Shown here piece after piece: positions 1 through 10,879 of a stretch of DNA of 64,000 bases. The position numbers and the translations under genes were made by a program. Every line of letters begins with the position of its first letter. Positions within the stretch are counted from its first letter, which is position 1. The DNA comes from Dryas octopetala (Eukaryota > Streptophyta > Magnoliopsida > Rosales > Rosaceae). The notes beneath the pieces were generated by a model, which saw only the letters and a list, made by a program, of their open reading frames with translations, had not been told where the DNA came from and ran no database searches. The DNA lies in NCBI GenBank assembly GCA_963921425.1, contig OY992833.1, positions 28,196,698-28,260,697 on the forward strand, given 5' to 3'.

Positions 1-656
1 TGTGATTTGGATTGGAAAATCCGAATCCGACCGATTTTAATTCGAAAATTTCCAATTTTGGAACGTTCGAATCAAATCCGAAATCCAAAAATGTCGAATT
101 CTAAAAATTCTGAAAAAAATTGGATTGGAATTGGAATGTTTTTGTAAATTCTGATCCAAACTGAATTCCGATCCGAAAAATTCCAAAATTTTCCAAAGGC
201 ATTCCAATTCGATATTTTTGAAATTATGCTAATTTATTCCGTATTTATATTAATATTATATCATTTATTTAATTTTCTACTATATGTTTCATTAATTTGT
301 TATTTGTTTCAAATATACATATACATATATATTAAAAAAAATAACTAATACTATTAATATAAAATTATGTATATTATATATATGTGTATCATAATAACAT
401 AAATGCTGACAAAAACACCCACATTTTTTGTACATGTAATTTCTAAATATTTGAGTTTATTATATTTAAAATTTCAAACATGATATATATATATATGATA
501 TTCCGAAAAAATCCAAAAAATTTTGAGAAATCCAAAAAATTCCGAATTGGAATGAGATGTTGAAATTCCGATTTTTTGGAATAGAAATTTTACTCCGAAA
601 TTTTTTGGATTGGAATTGAAACACTTTATTTCCGATCCGATCCGTCCGAAACATAC
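1..656. mobile_element. hAT-like non-autonomous element, right end (left end outside window)
   Basis: The block is built of many short variants of TTCCGAATTGG and ATCCGATCC on both strands, which is the subterminal-repeat style of non-autonomous hAT elements. Its right end, read on the minus strand, begins with AGGGGTATGTTTCGGACGG, a hAT-type terminus. The matching left terminus is not visible, so it lies before base 1. It sits in the intron upstream of the first visible exon of the MADS-box gene. No transposase reading frame is seen. Family assignment rests on terminal style only. Confidence 0.5.
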
Positions 657-862
657 CCCTAGTCTTAGTTATCTAAAATATAAGCAGTTGATTGAGGGGA
701 TTCAGTTAATGAATGTCTAATGTGAGAGGCACCTTAATCCATTCAACTATTTAGGTTATTTACTTAATTATCTTCATTTTAGGAGTTTCAAATTACACTG
801 CGGACCTAACAAGTAAGAAGACGGATAATTAATACATTTTATGCGCTTATTGGTATTGATAT

Positions 863-865
<3 letters not shown>

Positions 866-903
<38 letters not shown>
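866..903. repeat. Compound (TA)n(GA)n microsatellite
   Basis: A run of TA dinucleotides passes directly into a run of GA dinucleotides in the intron ahead of the first visible MADS-box exon. It is likely to vary in length between individuals. Confidence 0.9.
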
Positions 904-904
<1 letters not shown>

Positions 905-1100
905 TAAGTTATTTCAGATATTTACTTATGATAAAGAAAAGATAAAATAATATGACATATCATAACATTTTCAATTTTTGTTTAGTTTTGAACTAGCCTT
1001 GTAGTTTTATTCCGAGCACATGATATTTCCAAGAGTATAACCTTTAACCTTTGATCATCGTTATCAGTAACTTGCCCTTTTCTCTTTTTGTTGAGTTTAG

Positions 1101-3924
1101 TAGCATTGAAGAGGTTGTAGCAAAGTTTGCTCAACTAACTCCACAGGAAAGAGCAAAAAGGTAAACTTTTTTCCAGGTAAGAAAAAGATCATGTATCCCG
1201 TTAAGTTTAAATAGATCCTATCTGAATTGCTTTTCATTGGATTTGAACAGGAAATTGGAAAGCCTCGAAGTAAGTCCCTTTTGATAACCTATTGATTTAT
1301 TTATTAATAATGTTATCATTCTTTCTTTTCTGTTTGGATTTAACATATGTATTATCATCACTGCTATCTGTTACATTATTTTTGTTTTCTCATTGAGAGT
1401 ATAGGCACTAAAGAAAACATTCAAGAAATTGGACCATGACGTAAATATACAAGAATTTTTGGGTACAAGGTACGTAAGCTTACAGTACTTGGTTAAAAAA
1501 ATTTGGTCTGAAATTTGTACTTAAATTTAATGTTTTTTCTTTTCTTTTTGTTTCAGTTCTCAGACAACTGAGGTAGGCATGCGAACCCATATTTCCAATG
1601 TTATCTTTTATCACTTAACTATTTTGGTAATAACTGTTCATGGTTGCATGTTTTAATAGTCCTCTCTCTTTTTGAACAGGACCTGACTAACCAATCTAGG
1701 TTATTGCAAACCCAACTTTCCGAAATAAAGAAGAGACTAAAGTGAGTGCCTGAAAATTTGGGTTGCAGAATCTTGTTTCTGGTTTCATTCATTTATGTTA
1801 CAGTAAAACTGTACTATGGTTAATGACCACTCTATACTAATTTTATACCAATCTTGAATTCTGCAGCTGTTGGACTAACCCCGATAAGATCAACAGTGCA
1901 GAACAGTTGGGGCAAATGGAAGATTCACTGAGAGAATCGCTTAACCAGATTCGAACACATAAGGTATCCTCTTGTTCCAGTTGTAGGTCTCATTTGAAGA
2001 AATTTTAGTGTATTCCCAGTGCCATGGTAGGATTGTACTGCTTGATAGCAGTGGGTAATTCTGTGATTGTTTTGCTCCAAGTTTTAAGCTGACCAATATT
2101 ATATACCATTGAAATTTTGCCACAGATATTTGATTTTTCTATGATATGTGCCCAAGGAATTGTAGAAATGATTTGGTGCCTTAGTTTTTATTTCCTTTCT
2201 TTCCCTATGGCCTGTGATTTGGTGCCTTATTTTGATCTCTATTAATTTGGAATTGTACCCTAAAGGATAGTTAGTGTGTATGATTTCATTGGAGTTTCAC
2301 CAAGTGTTGGCAATTACTGCAATACACAGTAAAATAAAAAAGTTGTTACCATTAGACAGAAATAAATATATAATTACCTGAATATCCTTTTTTTCTGTTG
2401 TTTACAAATGCCATCACGTTGTGCTACCTTTACTTTAATTAGTTCTAGACCTTGTGATATTAGTGCTATCCATTTTTCTGTTGGCAGGAAAACTTACAAA
2501 AGCAGCAACTTATGTCATTAGAATGCACTAGTCAGGTAAAGAATTGCTTCTGGGTTGAGAATTTTTCTGATGTGTTATTTACTTATTATTATGGTCAAGC
2601 ATTTAAACTAAATTATCCTTATCTTGCAGTTCCAAAATGGGTTGCATATACCCTTCAGCATGAATGCTGACCAACAGCTCCAGCCAATTTCATGGATTCC
2701 TACTAATGAAAGTCGACATATGGTTTTACCTGAGGACCCGAACTTGCTTTCCAATAGGTGAGTGGTTGTTTAAAAGTACATCCTAGTTCTCCTATGAATC
2801 TTATTTTGACTGATTCCTTCCAGATCTTTGTGTAAGAAGATAATATAGTAGAAAAGAAAAGAAACATGCTATATTTATAAGATGAATCTTTTTATAACAC
2901 AGAACACCAAATGGAACCTTTATCTATTAACTTTTTTAATATTTTAAAAAAAGAAATTTATGTATTCCTCCAATGGTGGATTTCCTTTATCTAACAAGTG
3001 TAACTGTGAACTCAATGGATCAATATCTTTTTCTAGGGATATGGAATGCTCTGCAAGTTCCTCCATGGGGAGTTATTCGGGTTACCTTGCCACAGGAAAA
3101 AATTCAGAGATTTCTAATTCTGGGCAAGAAAATGGTATTCTTAATGACTTAAGCAGAAATGCACCTCTGAGGCTACAACTGGGCATGCAATTTCCCTACA
3201 TGCCATACAATCTCAATATGCTGACTGATACGAAATTCCAACCAGCAGCAGAAATGAGTCCCCAAGAAAACCCTCTGGAGTATCATGTTAATGGAAGCTT
3301 TGAAGCTCCTAGACCTGATTTCTTCACTACCCAGCATGGTTGGGCTCCTACATCTGGTCCTTGTGCTGTTACTATGTTTGATGAGCATTTATATTCCCAG
3401 GTCCGCTTTCTCCTATTCTGGATTTTCTTAATAAATATTTTCTTGCTTGTTACTTGTATGGCTTGTCTATTAAACTGATTTTTTCATTTTTAATTGAATT
3501 TCTACCTCCTGGAAATATGAAAATTGAGATAGAAGAGAGAGAATATGTCTACCAAAAGATAAAGTGTTCTGTTTTTCGTTTAGCTGAACTTTGTGTATTA
3601 GTGGAGTCTAACTTTTGTTGTATGTGGCTGAGGTAACCAATTACTTCCGTGAAAACTAGTTATTCCCCATTGCACATTCCTTTTCTAATGGATATGATAA
3701 TGTAATGTGATTTATTTTCTTTGGAAGTAAACTGCAAGGTCAATTGTCTTTATTTTCCTCATTTCTTTTAACGTGTCATATGCCACCTTAGAATTCATCT
3801 CTGCATTACGTTGCATACCCCCATTATTGTATGCTCTTTTCTGATACCAATTGGAAGGCTTCTTTTCTGTTTTATAGTTGAAATCTTATAAGCATCTTTA
3901 TTGCTGATGCAGCAGTCAAATTGA
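1101..3924 (+). CDS. AGL30-like: MIKC*-type MADS-box transcription factor, AGL30/AGL94-like (5' part missing)
   Basis: This is the downstream part of a MIKC* (AGL30/65/94 clade) MADS-box gene, a class known for pollen-expressed regulators. Exons read: 1101-1160, 1251-1269, 1405-1469, 1557-1572, 1680-1741, 1867-1963, 2488-2535, 2630-2757, 3037-3400 and probably 3913-3924. The product starts SIEEVVAKFAQLTPQERAKR, then LESLEALKKTFKKLDHDVN, the I and K regions of this clade, followed by a Gln/Asn/Ser-rich C-terminus. The exon coding the DNA-binding MADS domain is not in the window and must lie upstream, across an intron longer than 1.1 kb that contains a transposon. The final exon is tiny: an AG acceptor at 3911-3912 gives Gln-Ser-Asn-stop after LYSQ, resembling the short tail I remember for the clade. 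That last exon is less certain than the rest. The 3' UTR probably continues to about 5 kb. Confidence 0.88.
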
Positions 3925-4186
3925 GATCCAAGAGTGATTTTGTGGTTCAGCCACTGTTGGAGTTGCTGGAGAAATTTGATGAGTGCTTGAGAAATATACT
4001 CATCCATCAAGGTTTTCACAGCCATTAGTTTTGCCATGGAAATTTAGAAGGCAACCACTGAGTGATGTACAGCACGGGTTCATCACATAACGGCCCTGTC
4101 ATTAGTCCCTTCCCAGAAGGAATGACGGTGCTGATGCCCTGGAATGAGGCACGAAAACCTTAATGTGAGATCTTCTGTGTGTTTAC

Positions 4187-4228
<42 letters not shown>

Positions 4229-6398
4229 TAATGTAGGTTCTGTGAGTTTTTTTGCTCCCTCCCCTCATTTCTTGGCTGCCAAGGTTGCTAGTGGCAGTTT
4301 AGGAAACTGCCTTCCCTTGCTCCCTCTCAGTTATCTGAGCTGTAAATAAAAGTACATATATAACAATATAGTAAAAAAGTATAAAATGTATTGGAAAATT
4401 TGTCTACAATTCTATGTTGCTGTCTATATACATTGGAAATTATTTTATTTCATTCCTCGCCAGAAGGATAAACCCTTTCTGGACATTGCTAGCCTAGTGG
4501 TGTTGGGTGGACAACAATGACTAATGAGATGCCCAGGGATTCAGGAAATTCCAGCAAAACATGAAGTTGGTAGTGGAACCACAAAGCAACTATTCAGGCA
4601 CAGTCTACCCTGACCATGCATGTATCATTTTCACAACTTTGCCATTGTAATTTCAAATTTTGAAGATGAAGATTTCTTTTTATAATATTTATGAACTTGG
4701 CCATTGGGATGTGCCTTATAGCCTTGTGAACCACCACAAAAGAGGGTTAGATATCATGTTTTCTGCATAGATTAAAAAAAAAAAAAAAGATTCTCTGGTA
4801 ATTCTTTTGTTGTCAAGTACTGGTATGAATCTGGAGGCAATCTATGTTGAAAGAGACGTGCAAAGCTAAGGGACAATCGAAGAGACATTGAAAAATGTTT
4901 GAAATGAAATGTCTTTGCAGGTTTCTGAATCCAACTCATATAACGTTGTACGACCCCACCAATTATTCAGTCCCACCGTTCAAAAAATTTCTGTTCACAG
5001 ATTTATTTATAAGTTTATAATATTGCTTTGTGAAACTAGATTTACAGTGATTATTTGTCTTGTAAATTAGGTCATTAAAAGTTGTATGCCAGTCGCTATT
5101 TTGTTCATGCTTTAGGTTTTGCAAAGGTCAGAAGATTTTGTCTTGTCTTGGCCCTCTAAGACTGGGCTTTAGATTCATTATTGGCTTTCAACACACAGCC
5201 CATGTTGTGGGTGTAGGTTATGGATTTTGAGGGTAATGGTTTTTGTCAAACATCTGACATTGTATCTTCTCAAACTTTCAATCTGACACTATACATTCAA
5301 TCCATTTAATCAACAATTTAAATTAACTTAGCATAACATGTAAGATTGTTAAGTAAGAGAATATTTCCCTAATTCACATTCTATGCCTTCCTTACTTATA
5401 AAAACTTTTTTGCCTAAATCTTCGAGGATTTTTTTCTATTTTTAAATTTATTATGAAAGCTGAAACTATAAAGGAAAATCCTTAAGTTTTGTGATACATG
5501 GCTTGAATTGAAAGTCAAGGAATATCAAGCCAAATATAAAATTCAATTCCATAAAATATAATTTCTCGACTAGAGGCCCTTTACCATTATATTCTTATAA
5601 TCGATCCTTAATTTGATTAATGAATTTTCATTCATTCTAAAGGAGTTGATTAACTAAAACCTCTTCATGTATGTTAAAAGTAAAAGTAGGCTAGAGACAT
5701 ATGCAATGTCTTAGTCCTTTTTCCCTTCTCGTCCCTAGCAATATAAGTGATCTCCATTACTGGTCGTCATATCTTCTTTTTTTTTTTTGGTTTGAGGATA
5801 AGCAGAAGTACATGAATCATTTGTAAAGAGAAGTTAAAATGAGAAACAAGAAATAATAAACTAGTACTCCATTTACTAGTGGAAAATGGAACTTTACACT
5901 TATCTTCAATGAAGTTCAAATACAACCAAGGACTTACTGATCAGCATCTGCTGCTTACATTGGCCTTACAAAACAAGCACAAATTGCATCGGAATATTCC
6001 CGAAGAAAATGAAAAAGGCTATATAATTCAAATACTAATGGCGGGTGGTCAGGTCAAAGACCACCTCTGCCAACTTCTGCTTTACCACAGAAGTAAAAAA
6101 GCAAAGCAAAAGACCCATGAAGGAGTTTAGGCCCTTTAGGGTACAATGATATAAATTTAAAATTAAAATGATGGAGAGCCATTTTAAAATAAGCCCTCCT
6201 CATTTTGACTGACCCGAGGCCCAGAATGACTGAGTGACCCCATTAACTATAGTATACTAACTAATATCCTAGTATACTAAGAGTCATACTGATCTTGATA
6301 CTTAGTATATATGTAGCATATATATATAATTATCCTAGGAAATGACTAAATAAGTAAATATAGAGGAAACTTGAGAAAGGAGACTAGGGTAGGGTCCC
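3925..6398. other. MADS-gene 3' UTR and spacer to expansin
   Basis: No gene was recognised here. The first kilobase probably holds the 3' UTR of the MADS gene. A (TA)n microsatellite lies at 4192-4220. A few short open frames exist (for example 5879-6130) but have no recognisable protein and no splice context. The end near 6.2-6.4 kb is probably the 3' UTR of the minus-strand expansin gene. Confidence 0.6.
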
Positions 6399-7382
6399 CT
6401 AGCGGAATTGGGCACCACTGTAGGTCTGCCCAAAGGACCAGTGAGCTGGGGCAACATTGTAGGAGACCACAGTACGGCCATCACTGGTTGTGACCTTGAA
6501 GGAGAGGCTTTGGCCATTGAGGTAGGAGTTGCTTTGCCAGTTCTGGCCCCAGTTTCTGGACATTGACTGCCAGCCAGTTCTGGACCCTTTGATTGAAACA
6601 GAATGCACATCACCAGCACCACCAACGTTTGTGATGAGGACCAGGTTGAAGTAGGAGTGGCCATTGACAGTGAACCTGATGCCTCCTCTTCTTCTGCAGG
6701 GTACCCTACAAAACAAACAAAACCCCAAAAAATTAATTAGACCCAGAAACAAAAATCAAAACTTTCAATCCAATCTTCCATTAAATTAGTCATATTTCAC
6801 AGAAAGGTTGGAACTTGGAGTATAAAATTTACCTTCTGTAAGCTACAGGCACAACACCAGCTTTGTATTGGGCAATGTGTTGGAAGACAGGCTGAGAAAG
6901 GTCAAAGTGGTGCTGAGGAGGGTTGCACCAGCCCCCTGCATTGTTTGGGAGGGCATTGTTTGGTGGGCAGAAATTGGTGGCTGTGACCACAATGGAGCCA
7001 GGCAGGCACCATTTAGGGTCATTCACACACCTAATCTCATAGCAAGACCCACACCCCAACCCATTGTTGAACAGGGCAGTGCTCAGAGCTGCAGTGTTTG
7101 TCCCATACCCTTGACTGTAGAGATTTCCATACCCACAAGCACCACCTACAAGATTTCAAATCAGAAAAATGTTAGAACTTAAAACGCAGAGATCAGAGAG
7201 TGTACTTAAAAATAAAAAGGTTCTTTTTTTTTTTTTTTGGCTTGCTACATACCCATTGTTCCAGAAGCATCACCACCTCCATAGAAAGTGGCACGAGCGT
7301 TAACCCACCCACCACCACCATAAGCATGTGCACAGGACACCATTGCAAGAAGACCCACCAAGAAAAACCCAGAAGAAGCCAT
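6399..7382 (-). CDS. EXPA: Alpha-expansin
   Basis: Secreted cell-wall-loosening protein that disrupts cellulose-hemicellulose contacts without hydrolysis. Exons on the minus strand are 7253-7382, 6833-7145 and 6399-6705, giving 249 residues, normal for the family. Residues 1-20 form a signal peptide ending SCAHA. Then comes [20 protein letters not shown], the start of the GH45-like domain, with [21 protein letters not shown], several conserved Cys, and the HFD motif in [10 protein letters not shown]. The C-terminal cellulose-binding-like domain carries [20 protein letters not shown] and ends SGAQFR. Introns fall after GTM-G and after VAYRR, the usual alpha-expansin positions. It resembles Arabidopsis EXPA1/EXPA15 and, as there, lies next to an AGL30/94-type MADS gene. 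No damage is seen. Confidence 0.97.
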
Positions 7383-7570
7383 TTTCCTGCACACAAAAAA
7401 GTGAAGCGTTCAGCATTTTCTGAAACCTTCTCTTCTACTATTAAGAAGGGAATGTGAGAAGGCCAAGATAATTACATTAGGATGAAATGATGAGTGAGCC
7501 TTGAAGGAATGAACAGGGGAGAGAAAATGTGAGGCAGATGAGTGAGGAATGTGGGAGGGGGTTGGGGGTA

Positions 7571-7577
7571 TTATATA
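7571..7577 (-). promoter_or_regulatory. TATA box of the expansin gene
   Basis: Read on the minus strand the site is TATATAA within TTCTATATAATACC, about 190 bases upstream of the expansin ATG. That spacing leaves a 5' leader of about 150 bases. No other good TATA element is seen in this interval. Confidence 0.6.
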
Positions 7578-9464
7578 GAATTTTGGGAGGAGGGCTAGTA
7601 GGAGACTGTTTAGCCACCATATGGCCACTACTGAGTACTGACATACACTTTTTTTTTTTTTTTTGGGTTATTTAAGATGTTGGGGACCATAAACTGTTGG
7701 ACAATAACTGGTTTTACAATAGTTTTTTTTTGGGCCATGACTGGTTTTACAATAGTTAAAACAAGTCCTTTTGAGGTTGAAGGGCAGTTTTGAAGGAGAA
7801 ACCGTGTGGTTTTGTTGGTTGTCCCGGTGGGAACTGGGAAAGCCCCAAAGCGTAGTGAGAGTGTGAGACAGAGTGGTTTTTGGGCTCTGATGGTGAAGGG
7901 TGATAGTTCCATACCCACATGGCCACATGCAAGCATCGCCCATTTGCCGCAAATACCCTTTTCTCTCTTTTGTTGTTTTCTATGCACGCCTCTCTCTGCT
8001 TTTACTTTTCTTTTAAATTTATTTATTGTTATTTATTCATATTTTAAAATATATTTTCCCACAGGTCACCTCAACAACCATTTTCAAAGGATATAAAGAT
8101 TTTTGGTGAACCCGGTCTTTCTTGCTCGGGCCAAATTAAATTTCACTCACCTAACAGGAATTTTAGGGTATAAAGATATAATAATTATAAATAAAGTTTC
8201 ATGCATAAGTAACGCATAACTTAATGTGCATAAAAAATTTGCACGGTTGACTTTAGTTCGCAAAACATTTATGATACACATTCATATGCACATTTTAAAG
8301 ATTTTGTACATAAGCTTTTAGAGTTTGCATAAGTAGTGAATGATTAAGATGATGGCATAAAATTAAGTTAGGTATAGGATTGGATCCTCTAATGTAATTG
8401 TACGTGTTCTTATTAATCTATTTTATTATGAAATATAAATATTTTCAAGAGCATTTTTTAGTGTTCATAATTTTAGATTATAACATTTAAACTATAAATT
8501 GTGAATTTAGATCATTAATTAAGTTTTTCTGAATTAATTATTGATTAAGTTGATCATTTACGAGATGTGTATTATTTGATTTTACGGCGGGTACTATGCA
8601 GCCGCTTATTATGAATTTAGGACTTGGGGCAGAAAGGGAGAATTGAATGCCCAAATCTTTTCTTTTTTGGTAGGAGAAATAAATGGGCGTTTCTTTTTTG
8701 ACTCTAGAATGAAAGAAGTTGATCTTCTTCATTAAATGCCACGTCTGCATGGTTGCAAAGCACATTGACCAGGAGCTGCTGGTGGTACTGCACCACTTAC
8801 ATTCCACTATGATCGACGGCCTACATTCAACTGACCAGGTTTTGCTTCTACACATGACCCTATCAAAGCATAACAGAGAAACGAAGATCGAGAAAGCAAA
8901 AGGTCCCAAGAACCCAACTGTAGCAGCACATGGGTGATGACATTTTGAGCACCTTAGCAGCACATGGACGATGACCTTCAATCTTATTAAATCCCACTAT
9001 TTCTTTTTTCTTTCTCAAAGTCACATCTAATATTTTGCTGGGTAAGAAAAAGAAAATTGAAGGAAACTACACGTGGGTAGTTTAGGTGTAGATGTACTTA
9101 TAAAACAAACACAAAGTGACAAATGACAAAGCCTCTGTGAGCCTTCTAACTTTGATTTTTATGATGATTATGATATCAATGGTGGTTGTTAATCACATGA
9201 GACATACGCAAAATCCTGATTAATTTATTGCTAAGATAAGATTTGCATGGAAAACGATAACCTCGATTGTAACTTGATTGGCTTGATATTAATATAACCG
9301 CGATTCTCGGCATTAGTGTTTTCAATCATCTTAATTGATGGCCAAGTTATATTAGAAGAAAATTAGACCAAGTAGTCAAGTGTGTATTTTAGTAGTAGTA
9401 GCAGTCTGCAATGTTCATCGACTTGCAAAGCTTTTAGTTTAATTTACACTCTATACCTTCTCTT

Positions 9465-9932
9465 GTACGGCTTGGTTTTACAGAAAAGCTTTTAATTTTG
9501 TGTGTGTACGTTTATAAAACAATGAAAATTTCACAATTTGGCACAAGTTTAATAATACCCAGATGGGGTTTAACTAGGCAAGTTTCCAAGTGGTTGGAAT
9601 GCCTTATTAATTAGCATGTTTATTTATTCTTTAACATTTTTAATTTATCGGTAACGAAAAAAATTTATGACACGTTCCTTTGTTTTATTCTTTTCAAGTG
9701 GTACGGCTTGGTTTTCCAAAAAAATTTTGGTTTTGTGTGTGAACGTTTATAAAACAATGAAAATTTCACAATTTGGCACAAGTTTAATAATATACCCATA
9801 TGGGGTTTAATTGGCAAGTTTCCAAGTGGTTGGAAACTTGGAATGACTTATTAATTAGCATTCTTATTTATTCTTTAACATTTCAAATTTATCGATAACG
9901 AAGAAAATTTGTGACACGTTGCATTGTTGCGT
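9465..9932. repeat. Tandem duplication, two ~230 bp copies
   Basis: Copy 1 (9465-9690) and copy 2 (9701-9932) both start GTACGGCTTGGTTTT. Both continue through ACGTTTATAAAACAATGAAA, CACAATTTGGCACAAGT, AAGTTTCCAAGTGGTTGGAA and TTATTTATTCTTTAACATTT to GACACGTT. Copy 2 has a short extra duplication of the TTGGAA segment. The copies differ by scattered substitutions, so this is not a recent event. No coding content. Confidence 0.9.
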
Positions 9933-10783
9933 ACAAGATGAGAGTAAATATGTAATACATTCAATCACTTATAAACCACTCATACTATGTATATATTACT
10001 ACATAAGAACTATTTATTTGTTTTGGGTAACTTCAAATTGAGTAATAAGCCTATCAAATGTGAACAATAGCAAGCTGCTAAGGGGAAAATCAGAGTATGG
10101 GAGTGAAAAATACAAGGCCATGTTTGTCTTCTTGTGGTAAAAATGGCATCCTTGACAAGTTATTTAACATTTTAATTAGGTGCTAAGGTTTTGAAGATGT
10201 GTGCCGGCCATTTGTCTGCTGAAAGTGACTTATGGAGTCCTTTAACGGCGGTAGTGTGCAGCTGCACATGCAATTGTTTGGCTCCATTGTCCTTTGTTCA
10301 AAACCCATTTGGCTTCTATGAGATTTCCTTTCTGAATTTTTGTTTTCTCAGAGATTTTTCCAACACCACCATTAATACCCAGATGAAAGAAACACAAAGA
10401 ACAGACAATGCATTCAAAATCGAATCTCATGCCCATACAGATGATAAAATTACAGAACTGCCATCCCCCTTACATCCATGTGATGGCTTATTTTCTGATT
10501 TGCTCAGAAGGGCCTTCTTCGTATCTTAACTTTTCTTCTGAGACAAGTAAAGATGTATTTTATTTGAAAGTCGAAAGTTTAACGGCAAATAACCAACTTG
10601 TAGTTGGGATATGTCCAAATTGAACAGTCCAACTTGCTTTTTCAAACTATGCCCATTTTGTAAGATTCCATCTTGACCGTTTATCACCCTAAACTATTTT
10701 CTGACAGCATATCGAATGCTGACGCCGTACTAGATTCTGCCACCTTTTGTGTTCTCTCACACCTTTCACGAGAGAGTCTTCCG

Positions 10784-10879
10784 TGGGGCATGCCCCAGTG
10801 CGGCAGCTCTCACATGAGGTGGGATCACATGATTGTGGATCTCACCTCATGTGAGAGCTGCCGCACTGGGCATGCCCCA
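10784..10879. repeat. Near-perfect inverted repeat (hairpin)
   Basis: The left arm (10784-10826) begins TGGGGCATGCCCCAGTGCGG and runs through CAGCTCTCACATGAGGTGGG. The right arm (10837-10879) is its reverse complement with one single-base bulge and about one mismatch. The loop is about 10 bases. It could be a very short foldback transposon or a transcribed small-RNA precursor. No target duplication was identified. Confidence 0.9.

Noticed and set aside
6868-7182. Plus-strand open frame across the expansin gene
   Set aside because: It is antisense to a fully conserved expansin exon and crosses its splice site.
8538-8981. 147-codon minus-strand frame in the spacer
   Set aside because: No family resemblance, no ATG context and no splice partners; likely a chance frame.
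10242-10436. Minus-strand frame with GINGGVGKISEKTKIQKGN
   Set aside because: Looks faintly protein-like, but no family is recognised and it is not flanked by exons; kept only as part of the spacer.
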